In this document: positions 40,610 to 49,343 of the stretch, in pieces | How positions within the stretch are numbered: position 1 is the first letter of the stretch | Layout of the letters: each line of letters starts with the position of its first letter | Assembly (NCBI GenBank): GCA_002441095.1 | Contig: DJVG01000064.1 | Coordinates: forward strand, 1-51,185 | Length of the DNA: 51,185 bases | Direction: 5' to 3' | Origin: Elusimicrobia bacterium UBA6262 | GTDB taxonomy: Bacteria > CAYTYR01 > UBA6262 | Made by a program: the position numbers and the translations under genes | The notes under the pieces: model-generated | The model's input: only the letters and a program-made list of their open reading frames with translations | Told to the model about the DNA's origin: nothing | Database searches by the model: none

Positions 40610-41524
40610 TTAAAGGGTTTCTTCAAAATGAGATAATCGTTTAAATTCCGTAAAGCGACGTTCAATTTCTTCATAGCGCAATCTTTTGAAACGATTTAAA
40701 CTAAAATCTTCCACATTGAAAGAGGCGATAACGCTGCCAATGATGGTCGCCCGGCGAAAACACTGTTCTGAGAGTTCCCCTTTTTTAGCGAGATACCCCA
40801 TAAACCCGCCGGCAAAACTGTCGCCAGCGCCGGTCGGATCATTTACTTCTTCTAATGGGAATCCGGGCGCGCTGAAAACAGCTCCCTGGCTGAACATCAG
40901 CGCCCCATATTCCCCCTGTTTGACAACCACATGCTTGGCGCCCCAGGAAAATATTTTTTTAGTGGCTTTGACCAGGTTCAACTCCTGGGTTAACTGCCGG
41001 ATCTCTGCTTCATTAATAAAAAGGAGGTCTACTTTAGCGATTACTTGCTTTAAAGCATCCACTTTCTTTTCAATCCAGTAATTCATGGTATCGCAAGCGA
41101 TAAATTTAGGGTGCTTTACCTGCTTAAGCACTTCTAGCTGTAATTCCGGGTCAATATTGGCCAGCAGGACAAACGGTGAAGCTTGGTATTCCGGCGGCAA
41201 GACCGGCTTGAATTGAGCAAACACATTAAGCTGGGTCTCCAGGGTCTGCGCCGTATTGAGATCATAGCTGTATTTGCCTTTCCAGCGAAACGTTTTTCCA
41301 GGAGTAATAACCAAGCCTCTAGTATCTATCTTCCGGCTTTGCAGATAGGCAATTTCTTTCTCAGGGAAATCAGACCCGACTACCGCTACCAGGCTTACCG
41401 GACTGAAAAAACTGGCCGCCACACTAAAATAAGTGGCTGATCCCCCTAATACATCTTGCACCTGTCCAAAGGGTGTCTCCACAGTATCCAAACCCATTGA
41501 ACCCACAACGAGAATCCTATTCAT
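40610..41524 (-). CDS. PfkB-family carbohydrate/nucleoside kinase
   Basis: 304 residues, ribokinase fold. VVGSMGLDTVETPFG at the start, a GGSATYFSVAASFF substrate segment, and the ATP/catalytic motif NDPTGAGDSFAGGFMGYL near 240-258. A sugar or nucleoside kinase; next to mtnP, a methylthioribose- or nucleoside-related substrate is possible. It is followed by cdd (17-base gap) and preceded by a CAGTT array. Confidence 0.9.
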   Translation of the reverse strand: MNRILVVGSMGLDTVETPFGQVQDVLGGSATYFSVAASFFSPVSLVAVVGSDFPEKEIAYLQSRKIDTRGLVITPGKTFRWKGKYSYDLNTAQTLETQLNVFAQFKPVLPPEYQASPFVLLANIDPELQLEVLKQVKHPKFIACDTMNYWIEKKVDALKQVIAKVDLLFINEAEIRQLTQELNLVKATKKIFSWGAKHVVVKQGEYGALMFSQGAVFSAPGFPLEEVNDPTGAGDSFAGGFMGYLAKKGELSEQCFRRATIIGSVIASFNVEDFSLNRFKRLRYEEIERRFTEFKRLSHFEETL

Positions 41525-41537
41525 GTATACTCCAAAG

Positions 41538-41620
41538 TAGTTGCGAGTTACGGGTTGCGAGCTTAGATTTTATTATTTATGATCCTAAACCCGAAACTCG
41601 TAACCTGAAACCCGAAACTG
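41538..41620. repeat. CAGTT-family inverted repeat array, copy 4
   Basis: The left half has AGTTGCGAGTTACGGGTTGCGA units, the centre is A/T-rich, and the right half has AACCCGAAACTCGTAACC and TGAAACCCGAAACTG. It fills the mtnP-pfkB gap. Confidence 0.85.
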
Positions 41621-41625
41621 TTTTG

Positions 41626-42489
41626 TTATTTAATATATTTCCCGACAATAACCTGTAAATCTTTTTTAGTTTTAGCCGGGATCTTCTCCCTGGTGGTGAT
41701 GATCGCATCAGCCAAGGCCCGGTCACAATGGCAATCCGATCTCATCGGGAGTTCTTTCATTAATTCTTTAATAATAGTCTTGGCTTTAGAAACATTACCC
41801 AGCAGGACTTTGATCACTCCGTCTCCGCTCACTGCTGCGGCAGAAGTATGCCAGACATCATAATCAGTGATCAAAGCCAGAGTGCTATAACAAATTTCTG
41901 CTTCCCTGGCCAGTTTTGCTTCGGTAACATTGGTCATGCCAATAACATCAACTCCCCATCTCCGGTATATTTCACTTTCACTCTTGGTGGAAAATTGCGG
42001 CCCCTCAATGCAGATATAGTTTCCCCCGCGATGTATGCGAAATCCTAATTTTTGTCCGATGGCATAAACCGCGCTACTCAACACCGGGCAAACCGGATTA
42101 GCCATACCCACATGCGCTACTAATCCCTTACCGAAAAAAGTGGATTTCCTTTGGTTGGTGCGGTCAAAAAACTGGTCCACAACCATCAAGTCCCCGGGAA
42201 CCAGGTCTTCACGCATACTGCCTACTGCGCTGACTGATATTATTTTTTCCACTCCTAATTTCTTAAAACCAAAAATATTAGCCCGGTAATTTATCTCTGA
42301 AGGAGTTATCCTGTGCCCACGGGCATGACGGGGCAGGAAGGCTATTCTCTTGCCATTAAGGTCCCCGATCATATATCGATCGCTGGGCTGGCCAAAAGGC
42401 GTAGTGATCGTCTTAGCTTTTAAATTCTTGATCCCTTCGATATCGTACAACCCGCTGCCGCCAATAATACCTAATTCGATTTTTCCCAT
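41626..42489 (-). CDS. mtnP: S-methyl-5'-thioadenosine phosphorylase
   Basis: Phosphorolytic cleavage of methylthioadenosine to adenine and methylthioribose-1-phosphate. 287 residues. GIIGGSGLYDIEGI, LPRHARGHRITPSEINYRAN, SAVGSMREDLVPGD, CIEGPQFSTKSES and IGMTNVTEAKLAREAEI are family blocks, and ALITDYDVW carries the aspartates that select 6-aminopurines. Starts 26 bases after the small membrane protein gene, so likely co-transcribed. Confidence 0.95.
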   Translation of the reverse strand: MGKIELGIIGGSGLYDIEGIKNLKAKTITTPFGQPSDRYMIGDLNGKRIAFLPRHARGHRITPSEINYRANIFGFKKLGVEKIISVSAVGSMREDLVPGDLMVVDQFFDRTNQRKSTFFGKGLVAHVGMANPVCPVLSSAVYAIGQKLGFRIHRGGNYICIEGPQFSTKSESEIYRRWGVDVIGMTNVTEAKLAREAEICYSTLALITDYDVWHTSAAAVSGDGVIKVLLGNVSKAKTIIKELMKELPMRSDCHCDRALADAIITTREKIPAKTKKDLQVIVGKYIK

Positions 42490-42515
42490 TACTACTCCTC
42501 TCTACGGTGGTTAGC

Positions 42516-42755
42516 TTATACTTTTTTTGCTGTTCTCTTTTTAAACTGTTCAAAATGCTTATAGGCCTTCGGGTATCGTTCCTTTAATTTGTTAAACATC
42601 TTCCCGGCCCAGGGATTCTCTTTAGCCAACAAAAATAAGCCGATCAGCAAAAACAGAATACCTTGCAAAACAGGTAAAAAAAGGCCCAGGATCCCCAACA
42701 AGATGAAAAACCAGCCGGCCATATTAAACAAAAGCTTGCGGTATTGTATTTTCAT
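42516..42755 (-). CDS. Small PGPGW-type transmembrane protein
   Basis: 79 residues from ATG 42755, preceded by AGGA; a TTG at 42776 would overlap the HD-GYP stop. Two membrane segments (NMAGWFFILLGILGLFLPVLQG and ILFLLIGLFLLA) then a basic tail (NKLKERYPKAYKHFEQFKKRTAKK). Resembles the uncharacterised PGPGW/DUF454 family; function unknown. Confidence 0.75.
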   Translation of the reverse strand: MKIQYRKLLFNMAGWFFILLGILGLFLPVLQGILFLLIGLFLLAKENPWAGKMFNKLKERYPKAYKHFEQFKKRTAKKV

Positions 42756-42772
42756 GATTATCCTATCATCTT

Positions 42773-44143
42773 TCAATCAAACTTAAAATTGCGCGTAGTA
42801 AATACAGTGATGCAGGCATCGACCACGGCGGGATCATACAGCGTACCTGAATGTTGTTTTAATTCGTCCAGCGCCTTTTGTATGCCCAATGATGGGCGGT
42901 AAGGACGATGCGAACACATGGCTTCAGTAACGTCGGCAACAGCCATGATCCTGGCTTCTTTAATAATACTCTCACCATTTAATCCTTTGGGATAACCAGT
43001 GCCATTTAAGCGTTCATGGTGCTGGAGGATCACCTGGGCTACCGGCCAGGGAAATTCCAGCTCTTTTAAGATCTCATAACCGACTTCAGGATGGGTTTTG
43101 ACAATACTATATTCAAATTCGTTTAAACGGCTTGGCTTAGACAGGATCTCGGCCGGAACTACGATCTTGCCAATATCATGCAAAAATGCAGTCAGCTTGA
43201 TGCCGGCTATTGTATCTTTAGACAAACCCATTTCTGCGGCTATTGCGCAAGCCAGTTTGGCCACTCTTTTTTCGTGACCGGCAGTATAAGGATCCCTTTT
43301 TTCCAGGGCAGTAGCCAGGGCATTAGCCGTACCCTCCAAGGTGCGTTGGAGCTTGCGATAGCTTTCCAGCAGGCTCTCTTCAATTATTTTTTGCTGTGTT
43401 ATGTCCCGGATAATGCCGACAATAAATTTTTCTCCCTGCTTGTCTACATATAATGTTTTTTTAGTCAGGATAATGTGGAGAACACCAGCCGCGTCAGTAA
43501 ACTGCTCCTCATTACTGTCTTCTTTCACTTCATTAAAGACCACTTCATCCCTGGCCCAGAACACCTCTGCTTGTTCTTTGGGGAAAAAATCAAAATCAGA
43601 TTTACCGAGCAAGTCTTCTCTTTTATATCCCATAAATTCACAATAAGCATCATTGAGCAATACCCACTTGTGATAACGATCTTTGACAAAAATAGGATCA
43701 GCGACTGCATTCATGACTTTGCTCAGGTATTCCTGGCTTTCTTTCAGGGATTGCTCAATAGAGATCTCTGTGGTCGTATCGCGCACCATGACGATCACCT
43801 GATGGTCCATAAAAGGCACTAACCTGGCGTCAAAATGGTGATTATTCCCGGCGATAGGCAGCCAGTAATGGATCGGGACTTTTTGCTGTGTTTTATTTAC
43901 CTGCTGCAGGGCTTCGTTAAATATCTGGCTGGCGGAAGACGGCAGTATTTCCTGCATTTTTTTACCTAAAAAATCCTGGGGCGGGATATATAATAATTTT
44001 TCGTCCCCGGCCCGGTAATCAAGGATTGTCCCATCTTCCTTTACTTTGAATAAAATATCCTGAAAGCCCTGGAATATGACTTTCATTTCAGTTTGTAAGT
44101 TCCGTATGGATTCTTCTAATTTCTGTTTTTCAGCATTATCCAT
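42773..44143 (-). CDS. PAS-PAS-HD-GYP cyclic-di-GMP phosphodiesterase
   Basis: 456 residues from ATG 44143 (AGGA eight bases upstream). Two PAS domains (about 25-125 and 135-255) and a C-terminal HD-GYP domain (about 265-440) with the metal pair HDIGK and the hallmark HHERLNGTGYPKG. It should degrade cyclic-di-GMP to pGpG/GMP in response to a PAS-sensed signal. No membrane helices, so cytoplasmic. It is separated from the microprotein gene upstream by about 75 bp. Confidence 0.93.
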   Translation of the reverse strand: MDNAEKQKLEESIRNLQTEMKVIFQGFQDILFKVKEDGTILDYRAGDEKLLYIPPQDFLGKKMQEILPSSASQIFNEALQQVNKTQQKVPIHYWLPIAGNNHHFDARLVPFMDHQVIVMVRDTTTEISIEQSLKESQEYLSKVMNAVADPIFVKDRYHKWVLLNDAYCEFMGYKREDLLGKSDFDFFPKEQAEVFWARDEVVFNEVKEDSNEEQFTDAAGVLHIILTKKTLYVDKQGEKFIVGIIRDITQQKIIEESLLESYRKLQRTLEGTANALATALEKRDPYTAGHEKRVAKLACAIAAEMGLSKDTIAGIKLTAFLHDIGKIVVPAEILSKPSRLNEFEYSIVKTHPEVGYEILKELEFPWPVAQVILQHHERLNGTGYPKGLNGESIIKEARIMAVADVTEAMCSHRPYRPSLGIQKALDELKQHSGTLYDPAVVDACITVFTTRNFKFD

Positions 44144-44217
44144 GCACTGCATCCTGTCTATTTCAGATTACGGCATTGCCGCCAATTTATAAATAATTGA
44201 CAACATTAGCCGTATGA

Positions 44218-44376
44218 CTATCCTTTCTTTTTATGTGCTCCGATAATTTTAATAGCCCTTTCCTCCTGGTTCGGATATAGATCAATGGGCAAATTTTCCC
44301 GGCCACAGGCGATCAATACCATGTGCCTGGCACAGTGCGTATTGTCTCCCTGGCAAAACTTCGCATACGGCCATAT
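44218..44376 (-). CDS. Cys-containing microprotein, apparent ATA start
   Basis: 52 residues, too short for a standard ORF scan. Reads WPYAKFCQGDNTHCARHMVL then ACGRENLPIDLYPNQEERA: three cysteines and the DLYPNQ end resemble a known type of small CxxxxxC protein (C...CARYMV...LPxDLFPNQ) found near signalling genes. In this frame no ATG, GTG or TTG occurs before Met19. ATA 44376 lies five bases after AGGAG. An ATG two bases later (44374) is out of frame. So the start is either ATA, or the 5' end has a frameshift. It lies 17 bases after pdp. Confidence 0.6.
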   Translation of the reverse strand: MWPYAKFCQGDNTHCARHMVLIACGRENLPIDLYPNQEERAIKIIGAHKKKG

Positions 44377-44393
44377 GTTTACTCCTGTACCTT

Positions 44394-45671
44394 TTATCTA
44401 TATATTAACGGACGCAAAGCAGGCTTGGTTTTCCTAATATGAACCGCGGCTAAAAATCTTTTTTTAAGCTCTGGAATAGCCTTAGCCTTATTGTAATGCA
44501 TTGTAGCTAACAGGTCTCCTGGCCGCACTGGATCGCCTATTTTCTTGTGCAAGAGAATACCGGAGCTGTAATCAATAGTGTCTTCCTTCTTTTGCCGTCC
44601 AACCCCAAGCATGGCGGCGACCATTCCGATCTCCCTGGTATTCACACCCGCAATATAGCCTGCGGCAGGAGCTTTGATCATGAACCGGCTTTTGGCTGCT
44701 GGCAGCTGGTTAATTTTCCCTCCCTGAGCCTTGACCAGGCAATGAAATTTATCCAAAGCCTGTCCCGTAGAAATTAATCCGCGCAGTATTTGTTCAGCTT
44801 CTTTAACGCTGGCGGCTTTTCTTCCTAATACCAGCATCTCCGCCCCCAACGCCAGGGTTAGGGCTGTAAAATCTTCCGGCCCCTCTCCCTTAAGCACTTC
44901 GATGGCCTGGCTTATTTCCAGGCTGTTGCCAATGGCCTTGCCCAAGGGCTGGTTCATATCCGTGACCAGCACTTTTATTTTTAAACCACTTTTCCTGCCC
45001 ACGGTTTTTAATATTTGTGCCAATTTATTGGCAGCCGATAAATTTGGCATAAAAGCACCACTGCCACATTTTACATCCAGCACCAGTCCATCTATCCCGG
45101 CTGCTATTTTTTTGCTCAGGATACTGGCACAGATCAGGGAAATATTCTCCACCGTCCCGGTAGCATCACGCAAGGCATAGATCTTTTTATCTGCCGGCGC
45201 TAATTCTGCGGTCTGCCCGATCATAGCCACGCCTATCTTTTGTACCTGCTGCAGAGCCTGACGGCTGGTTAAAGCCGTCCTGAAGCCAGGGATGCTGGCC
45301 AGCTTATCCAAGGTCCCGCCGGTATGGCCCAGTCCCCGGCCGCTCATCATCAGCACCGGCAAACCAGCCGCGGCAACCAACGGAGCCAGCGCCAGTGATA
45401 TCCCATCGCCTACACCGCCGGTGGAATGTTTGTCAATAACCATCCCCTTTAAACCGGTCAGTTTCAAGGTCTTTCCGGAATGAGCCATCGCCTCGGTCAA
45501 GGCTATGGTCTCGGGCAAGCTCATCCCCTGGAAATATACCGCCATTAAAAAGGAAGCCATCTGGTAATCAGGAATAGCCCCGCAGGAATAATCATTAACA
45601 AGAGCCTTTATTTCCCCGGCAGATAATTTTTGGCCGTTTCTTTTCCTGATAATACTCTCAAGAACGCTCAT
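44394..45671 (-). CDS. pdp: Pyrimidine-nucleoside phosphorylase
   Basis: Phosphorolysis of uridine, thymidine or deoxyuridine to base and (deoxy)ribose-1-phosphate. 425 residues, with DKHSTGGVGDG, phosphate-binding SGRGLGHTGGTLDKL, RDATGTVE and LDVKCGSGAFM. Family contains both thymidine-specific DeoA and broad Pdp; the DKHSTGGVGDG and length fit both. It abuts punA (one-base gap), giving a purine/pyrimidine phosphorylase pair. Confidence 0.95.
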   Translation of the reverse strand: MSVLESIIRKRNGQKLSAGEIKALVNDYSCGAIPDYQMASFLMAVYFQGMSLPETIALTEAMAHSGKTLKLTGLKGMVIDKHSTGGVGDGISLALAPLVAAAGLPVLMMSGRGLGHTGGTLDKLASIPGFRTALTSRQALQQVQKIGVAMIGQTAELAPADKKIYALRDATGTVENISLICASILSKKIAAGIDGLVLDVKCGSGAFMPNLSAANKLAQILKTVGRKSGLKIKVLVTDMNQPLGKAIGNSLEISQAIEVLKGEGPEDFTALTLALGAEMLVLGRKAASVKEAEQILRGLISTGQALDKFHCLVKAQGGKINQLPAAKSRFMIKAPAAGYIAGVNTREIGMVAAMLGVGRQKKEDTIDYSSGILLHKKIGDPVRPGDLLATMHYNKAKAIPELKKRFLAAVHIRKTKPALRPLIYR

Positions 45672-46481
45672 TTATATTTTCCTAAGCAGCGCTTTGATCA
45701 ATTTATTTAAATTAAAACTGACTTTTTGGGCGATCTCCAGCGTAGTGCGGTGGCTGTGTTTTATTTTTCCTATGCCGGCCGCCTGGTTAGTGACACAAGC
45801 CAGGCCCAGTATTTCCAATCCCAATGCCCTGGCAATGATCGCTTCAGGCACCGTAGACATCCCGATAATGTCAGCGCCAATTTTCTTGAACATTTTTATT
45901 TCAGCCGGGGTTTCATAGGTTGGCCCGGTTACCGCGGCATAGATGCCTTCCTGCAAATTCACATGCAGTTTTTCGGCTTCAGTTTTAGCCAGCTTCCTTA
46001 ATTCGGGGGAATAGACACCGGTCAAATTCAGGAAATTGAGCGGTTCCCCTTTCTCTGCCCGCAGCGGATTGATACCCATAAAATTAATATGGTCCTTGAT
46101 CAAGATGAGATCGCCTGGCTGATAGCCATTATTAATGGCACCGCTGGCGTTAGTCAGGAAAAGCTTTGTTACCCCCATGGCTTTCATTACCTGGATCGGG
46201 AAAGTGATCTCTTCTATGCTGTATCCTTCATAGTAATGCAGCCGGCCGCGCATGATAACCACATCTTTGCCCGCCAGCGTCCCCAAGACCAGGACTCCTT
46301 CATGCCCTTCAACGGTAGAAGAAACAAAATACGGGATCTCCATAAAAGGGATCACGGCTTTATTCTCTACTTCCTCGGCTAAAACCCCTAATCCCGAACC
46401 CAGGACGATCCCGATTTCCGGCTGGATCATTTTTTTCATCAGGATCAATTTCAAGGCCTGTTCGATTTTTGTCCGCATCAT
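45672..46481 (-). CDS. punA: Purine-nucleoside phosphorylase
   Basis: Trimeric PNP type I that splits guanosine/inosine to base and ribose-1-phosphate. 269 residues. IGIVLGSGLGVL, VEGHEGVLVLG, MRGRLHYYEGYS, TNASGAIN, GPTYETPAEIKMFKKIGADIIGMSTVPE and CVTNQAAGI are the conserved blocks. It overlaps the PhoU-like gene by four bases (ATGA) at its start. Confidence 0.96.
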   Translation of the reverse strand: MMRTKIEQALKLILMKKMIQPEIGIVLGSGLGVLAEEVENKAVIPFMEIPYFVSSTVEGHEGVLVLGTLAGKDVVIMRGRLHYYEGYSIEEITFPIQVMKAMGVTKLFLTNASGAINNGYQPGDLILIKDHINFMGINPLRAEKGEPLNFLNLTGVYSPELRKLAKTEAEKLHVNLQEGIYAAVTGPTYETPAEIKMFKKIGADIIGMSTVPEAIIARALGLEILGLACVTNQAAGIGKIKHSHRTTLEIAQKVSFNLNKLIKALLRKI

Positions 46482-47092
46482 GTCAGTTTCACCACTATAT
46501 CCCCTATGATATTGCCGGCTTCGTCAGCGCGGTCAGCGGCATTGGAAAGATGCCGGTAAATCTCTCTTAGCTTGAGAATGTATATCGTATCTTTCTCTGT
46601 GAATAATTCTACCAGGGCTTCCTGGTAAGTATGCTCCATTTCATTTTCCAGTTTTTTAGCTTTCTGCGCATGTTCCAGGGCTAATGAAGGCTTGGCCTGC
46701 AGATGAAAAACAGCCCGCGCTATTTCCTCGGCCTGCCGGCGCAGGATATTAACCATTTTCAGCAAGGACGGATTTGGGCGCACTTTAAATAACGCCATTT
46801 CGCCCACCGTGCTTTTCGCATAGTCCACAATATCATCCACAGTACGCGAAAGGGCAAAAATATCTTCCCGGTCAAAGGGAGTGATGAATGATTTATTCAA
46901 TTCAGTGATCAGGATATGCCGTAAATCATCTGCGTCTTGTTCCATACGCTTAACATTATCACTGGCCTCCTGGCTGGGATTCGACATAAACTCTTCCAGG
47001 GCAATAATGCCGGCCAGGCTTTTATCAGCCTGGTCCAGGAGCAATTTATTAAAATTCTTTTCTTGCGGAAAAAAGAATTCTTTCAGACCCAT
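46478..47092 (-). CDS. PhoU-like (DUF47) phosphate-transport accessory protein
   Basis: 204 residues from ATG 47092 (GGAGG three bases upstream, slightly close). All-helical PhoU-like protein; SRTVDDIVDYAKSTV and SNAADRADEAGNIIGD are typical metal/charged motifs. Such proteins pair with PiT transporters and affect their activity. Its start overlaps the PiT-like gene by ten bases. Confidence 0.9.
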   Translation of the reverse strand: MGLKEFFFPQEKNFNKLLLDQADKSLAGIIALEEFMSNPSQEASDNVKRMEQDADDLRHILITELNKSFITPFDREDIFALSRTVDDIVDYAKSTVGEMALFKVRPNPSLLKMVNILRRQAEEIARAVFHLQAKPSLALEHAQKAKKLENEMEHTYQEALVELFTEKDTIYILKLREIYRHLSNAADRADEAGNIIGDIVVKLT

Positions 47093-48096
47093 AATCCTCC
47101 CTTTACTACTATTGAAGATAACCTTAAGAATTTCCAGAAAAGCATAGCCAGTAGCCCGGTCACAGGGATAGTCACCAGCCAGGCAATGAGAATATGCCGC
47201 GCTACCCGCCAACTGACCTTATTAAATCTCTTCGCCACACCAGCACCTACTAAGCCGGAACTTATTACCTGGCTGGTTGAAAAAGTCCCTCCCCATAAAG
47301 CCGAAGCCAGGATCACGATGCTGGCGGTAAGCTGAGTGGTTACCGCATCAAGCGGCCGGATCTTTAACAGCCTCCGGTTAAACGTTTTAGCTATACGCCA
47401 ACCGCCGGCCAGGATACCTATGACGATCAGGATAACCGAAACTGCTACTACCCACAAAGGGATGGATAAGTCACGTTGATAACCAAAGGCCGCCAGGATC
47501 AATACCAGGACCGCCATTGTTTTTTGCGGTTCAGTGGCACCATGCAATGTACTGGTAATAGCTATGGTTAGGAGCTGCAATTTACTTAATGACCTATTTA
47601 CTTGAGGGCTAGCCCAACGCAAACAGAATAATTCAAGATGCATTAAGGTATAGCTAAACACAGCGCTGACCACTGGCGTAGCCAGTAAAACAATAATGAT
47701 CTTACCAAAAATATCATAAGCAATGCCATGCCAGCCATAAGCGACTATGATCGCCCCAACTAATCCGCCAACCAGGGCATGCGCGGAAGAGGTAGGGATG
47801 CCAATAGCTATAGTCAATATTTTCCAGATAACGGCAGCCCCCAGTGCAGCCAGTATGATGGCCGGAGTTACGGCAAATAAGCTTAGGCTGGTAATGCTGT
47901 GGACTATCCGCATCCCGATATAATAAATAATAACTATCCCGCATAATTCAAAAAAACAGACTAACATAACGATGCGCACAGGAGAAAGGAAATGAGTGGA
48001 AACAAAAGTACCGATTATACTGCCGCCGTCATTATAGCCATTTAAGATATCATAAATGACGGTTAAAATGATCGCTATCCAAAACAACCAAGCCAT
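47083..48096 (-). CDS. PiT-family phosphate transporter (divergent)
   Basis: 337 residues from ATG 48096 (GGGAG six bases upstream). About 10 membrane helices. Retains the two inverted PiT repeats but with altered signatures: NGYNDGGSIIGTFVSTH instead of NGFHDxANAIAT, GIPTSSAHALVGGLVG, and HGATEPQKTMAVL instead of HGANDAQKTM. Likely transports phosphate (or a related anion) with the PhoU-like partner next door, but the substrate residues differ from the canonical type. Confidence 0.87.
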   Translation of the reverse strand: MAWLFWIAIILTVIYDILNGYNDGGSIIGTFVSTHFLSPVRIVMLVCFFELCGIVIIYYIGMRIVHSITSLSLFAVTPAIILAALGAAVIWKILTIAIGIPTSSAHALVGGLVGAIIVAYGWHGIAYDIFGKIIIVLLATPVVSAVFSYTLMHLELFCLRWASPQVNRSLSKLQLLTIAITSTLHGATEPQKTMAVLVLILAAFGYQRDLSIPLWVVAVSVILIVIGILAGGWRIAKTFNRRLLKIRPLDAVTTQLTASIVILASALWGGTFSTSQVISSGLVGAGVAKRFNKVSWRVARHILIAWLVTIPVTGLLAMLFWKFLRLSSIVVKGGLWV

Positions 48097-48111
48097 GTAT
48101 GCTCCCAAAAG

Positions 48112-48165
48112 AAGTTGCGAGTTGCCAGTTGCGAGTTTTGACTTGTAACCTGAAACCTGGAACTG
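48112..48165. repeat. CAGTT-family inverted repeat array, copy 5
   Basis: AAGTTGCGAGTTGCCAGTTGCGAG on the left, then TTGTAACCTGAAACCTGGAACTG on the right, between the PiT-like gene and deoB. It runs up to the deoB stop codon. Confidence 0.85.
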
Positions 48166-49341
48166 TTAAATGATCTCACTTAAAAAACTGGTCCCATTAG
48201 CTAAAGGTCCCACCTGGCAGTAGGCGGCAATGGTTTGGCCGACATCAGCAAAAGTAGTCCTTGTTCCCAAATTAACATTTTTCTTGAATTGTTTCCCATA
48301 TACCAGCAAGGGCACATATTCCCGGGAATGATCAGTACTGGGAGTCGTTGGGTCGCAGCCATGATCAGCCGTGACTATGAGCAGATCCTCATCCAGCAGC
48401 TGCTGCATGATCAGCGCCAGGCCTTGATCAGCTATCCTCAAGGCCTGGGCATAACCATTTATATCATTGCGATGCCCATACAGCATATCAAAATCCACCA
48501 GATTTACAAAGATCAAGCCTGGCCTGCCGGCAGTCCGGCGCATAGTCTCCTGGGTCGCCTCCAAGCCAGTAGCATTATCCCTGGCATGAATACTGTCTGT
48601 TAAACCTTGCCCGGCAAAAATATCTTCTATCTTTCCTATCCCGCTGCTGAGCTGTCCGTTTTGCTGTAATAAATCCAATATGGTAGGGGCTGACGGTTTT
48701 AGGGAATAATCTTTCCGGTTGGCGGTCCGGCAGAAATCTGTAATGCCCGTGCCCACAAAAGGACGGGCGATCACCCGGCCGACAGCATGGTTCCCGGTCA
48801 GTAATTCCCTGGCCTGCAGGCAAATAGAATATAGCTCCGGCAGGCCAAACTTTTGTTCATGGCAGGCGATTTGAAAAACACTGTCTGCCGAGGTATAGAC
48901 TATAGGATATCCGGTCCGCAGATGTTCTGCGCCAAGCTGTTTGATGATCTCTGTACCGCTGGCCGGAATATTACCGATTATTTTAGACCCAATCTTTTTT
49001 TCAAACGCCTTGATAATTTCCTGGGGAAAACCGTGAGGATATACCGGGAAAGGTTGGCGTAAGATCAGGCCAGTCAATTCCCAATGACCGGTTGTAGTAT
49101 CTTTGCCGGGCGAAGCTTCGGCCATTTTCCCGTAACAACCGCTAATATCCTTGGTCCTGGAATGCCCCAGGTCAACCAGTTCTCCTAATCCTAATTTCTC
49201 TAATGCCGGAAGATCAAGCCGGCCTATAGCTTTGGCTAAATTCCCCAGGGTATTAGAGCCCTGGTCCTGGTAAAGGTGGGCATCTGGCAACTCGCCAATG
49301 CCGACACTATCCAAAATGACAAGAATAACCCGATGGGCCAT
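48166..49341 (-). CDS. deoB: Phosphopentomutase
   Basis: Interconverts (deoxy)ribose-1-phosphate and -5-phosphate, linking the two nucleoside phosphorylases to pentose metabolism. 391 residues of the alkaline-phosphatase superfamily: VILVILDSVGIGELPDA, SPGKDTTTGHWEL (catalytic threonine), NLVDFDMLYGHRND, VTADHGCDPTTPSTDHSREY with metal ligands. Followed by the PiT-like gene; preceded by the transketolase C-half by two bases. Confidence 0.97.
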   Translation of the reverse strand: MAHRVILVILDSVGIGELPDAHLYQDQGSNTLGNLAKAIGRLDLPALEKLGLGELVDLGHSRTKDISGCYGKMAEASPGKDTTTGHWELTGLILRQPFPVYPHGFPQEIIKAFEKKIGSKIIGNIPASGTEIIKQLGAEHLRTGYPIVYTSADSVFQIACHEQKFGLPELYSICLQARELLTGNHAVGRVIARPFVGTGITDFCRTANRKDYSLKPSAPTILDLLQQNGQLSSGIGKIEDIFAGQGLTDSIHARDNATGLEATQETMRRTAGRPGLIFVNLVDFDMLYGHRNDINGYAQALRIADQGLALIMQQLLDEDLLIVTADHGCDPTTPSTDHSREYVPLLVYGKQFKKNVNLGTRTTFADVGQTIAAYCQVGPLANGTSFLSEII

Positions 49342-49343
49342 CT

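Noticed and set aside
40594..40674. Longer cytidine deaminase from 40674
   Set aside because: The extension overlaps the end of the kinase gene; GTG 40593 has AGGAGG and gives the family length.
44294..44374. 26-residue frame from ATG 44374
   Set aside because: The overlapping frame from ATA 44376 carries the conserved-looking Cys and PNQ pattern, while this frame ends early and has no recognisable features.
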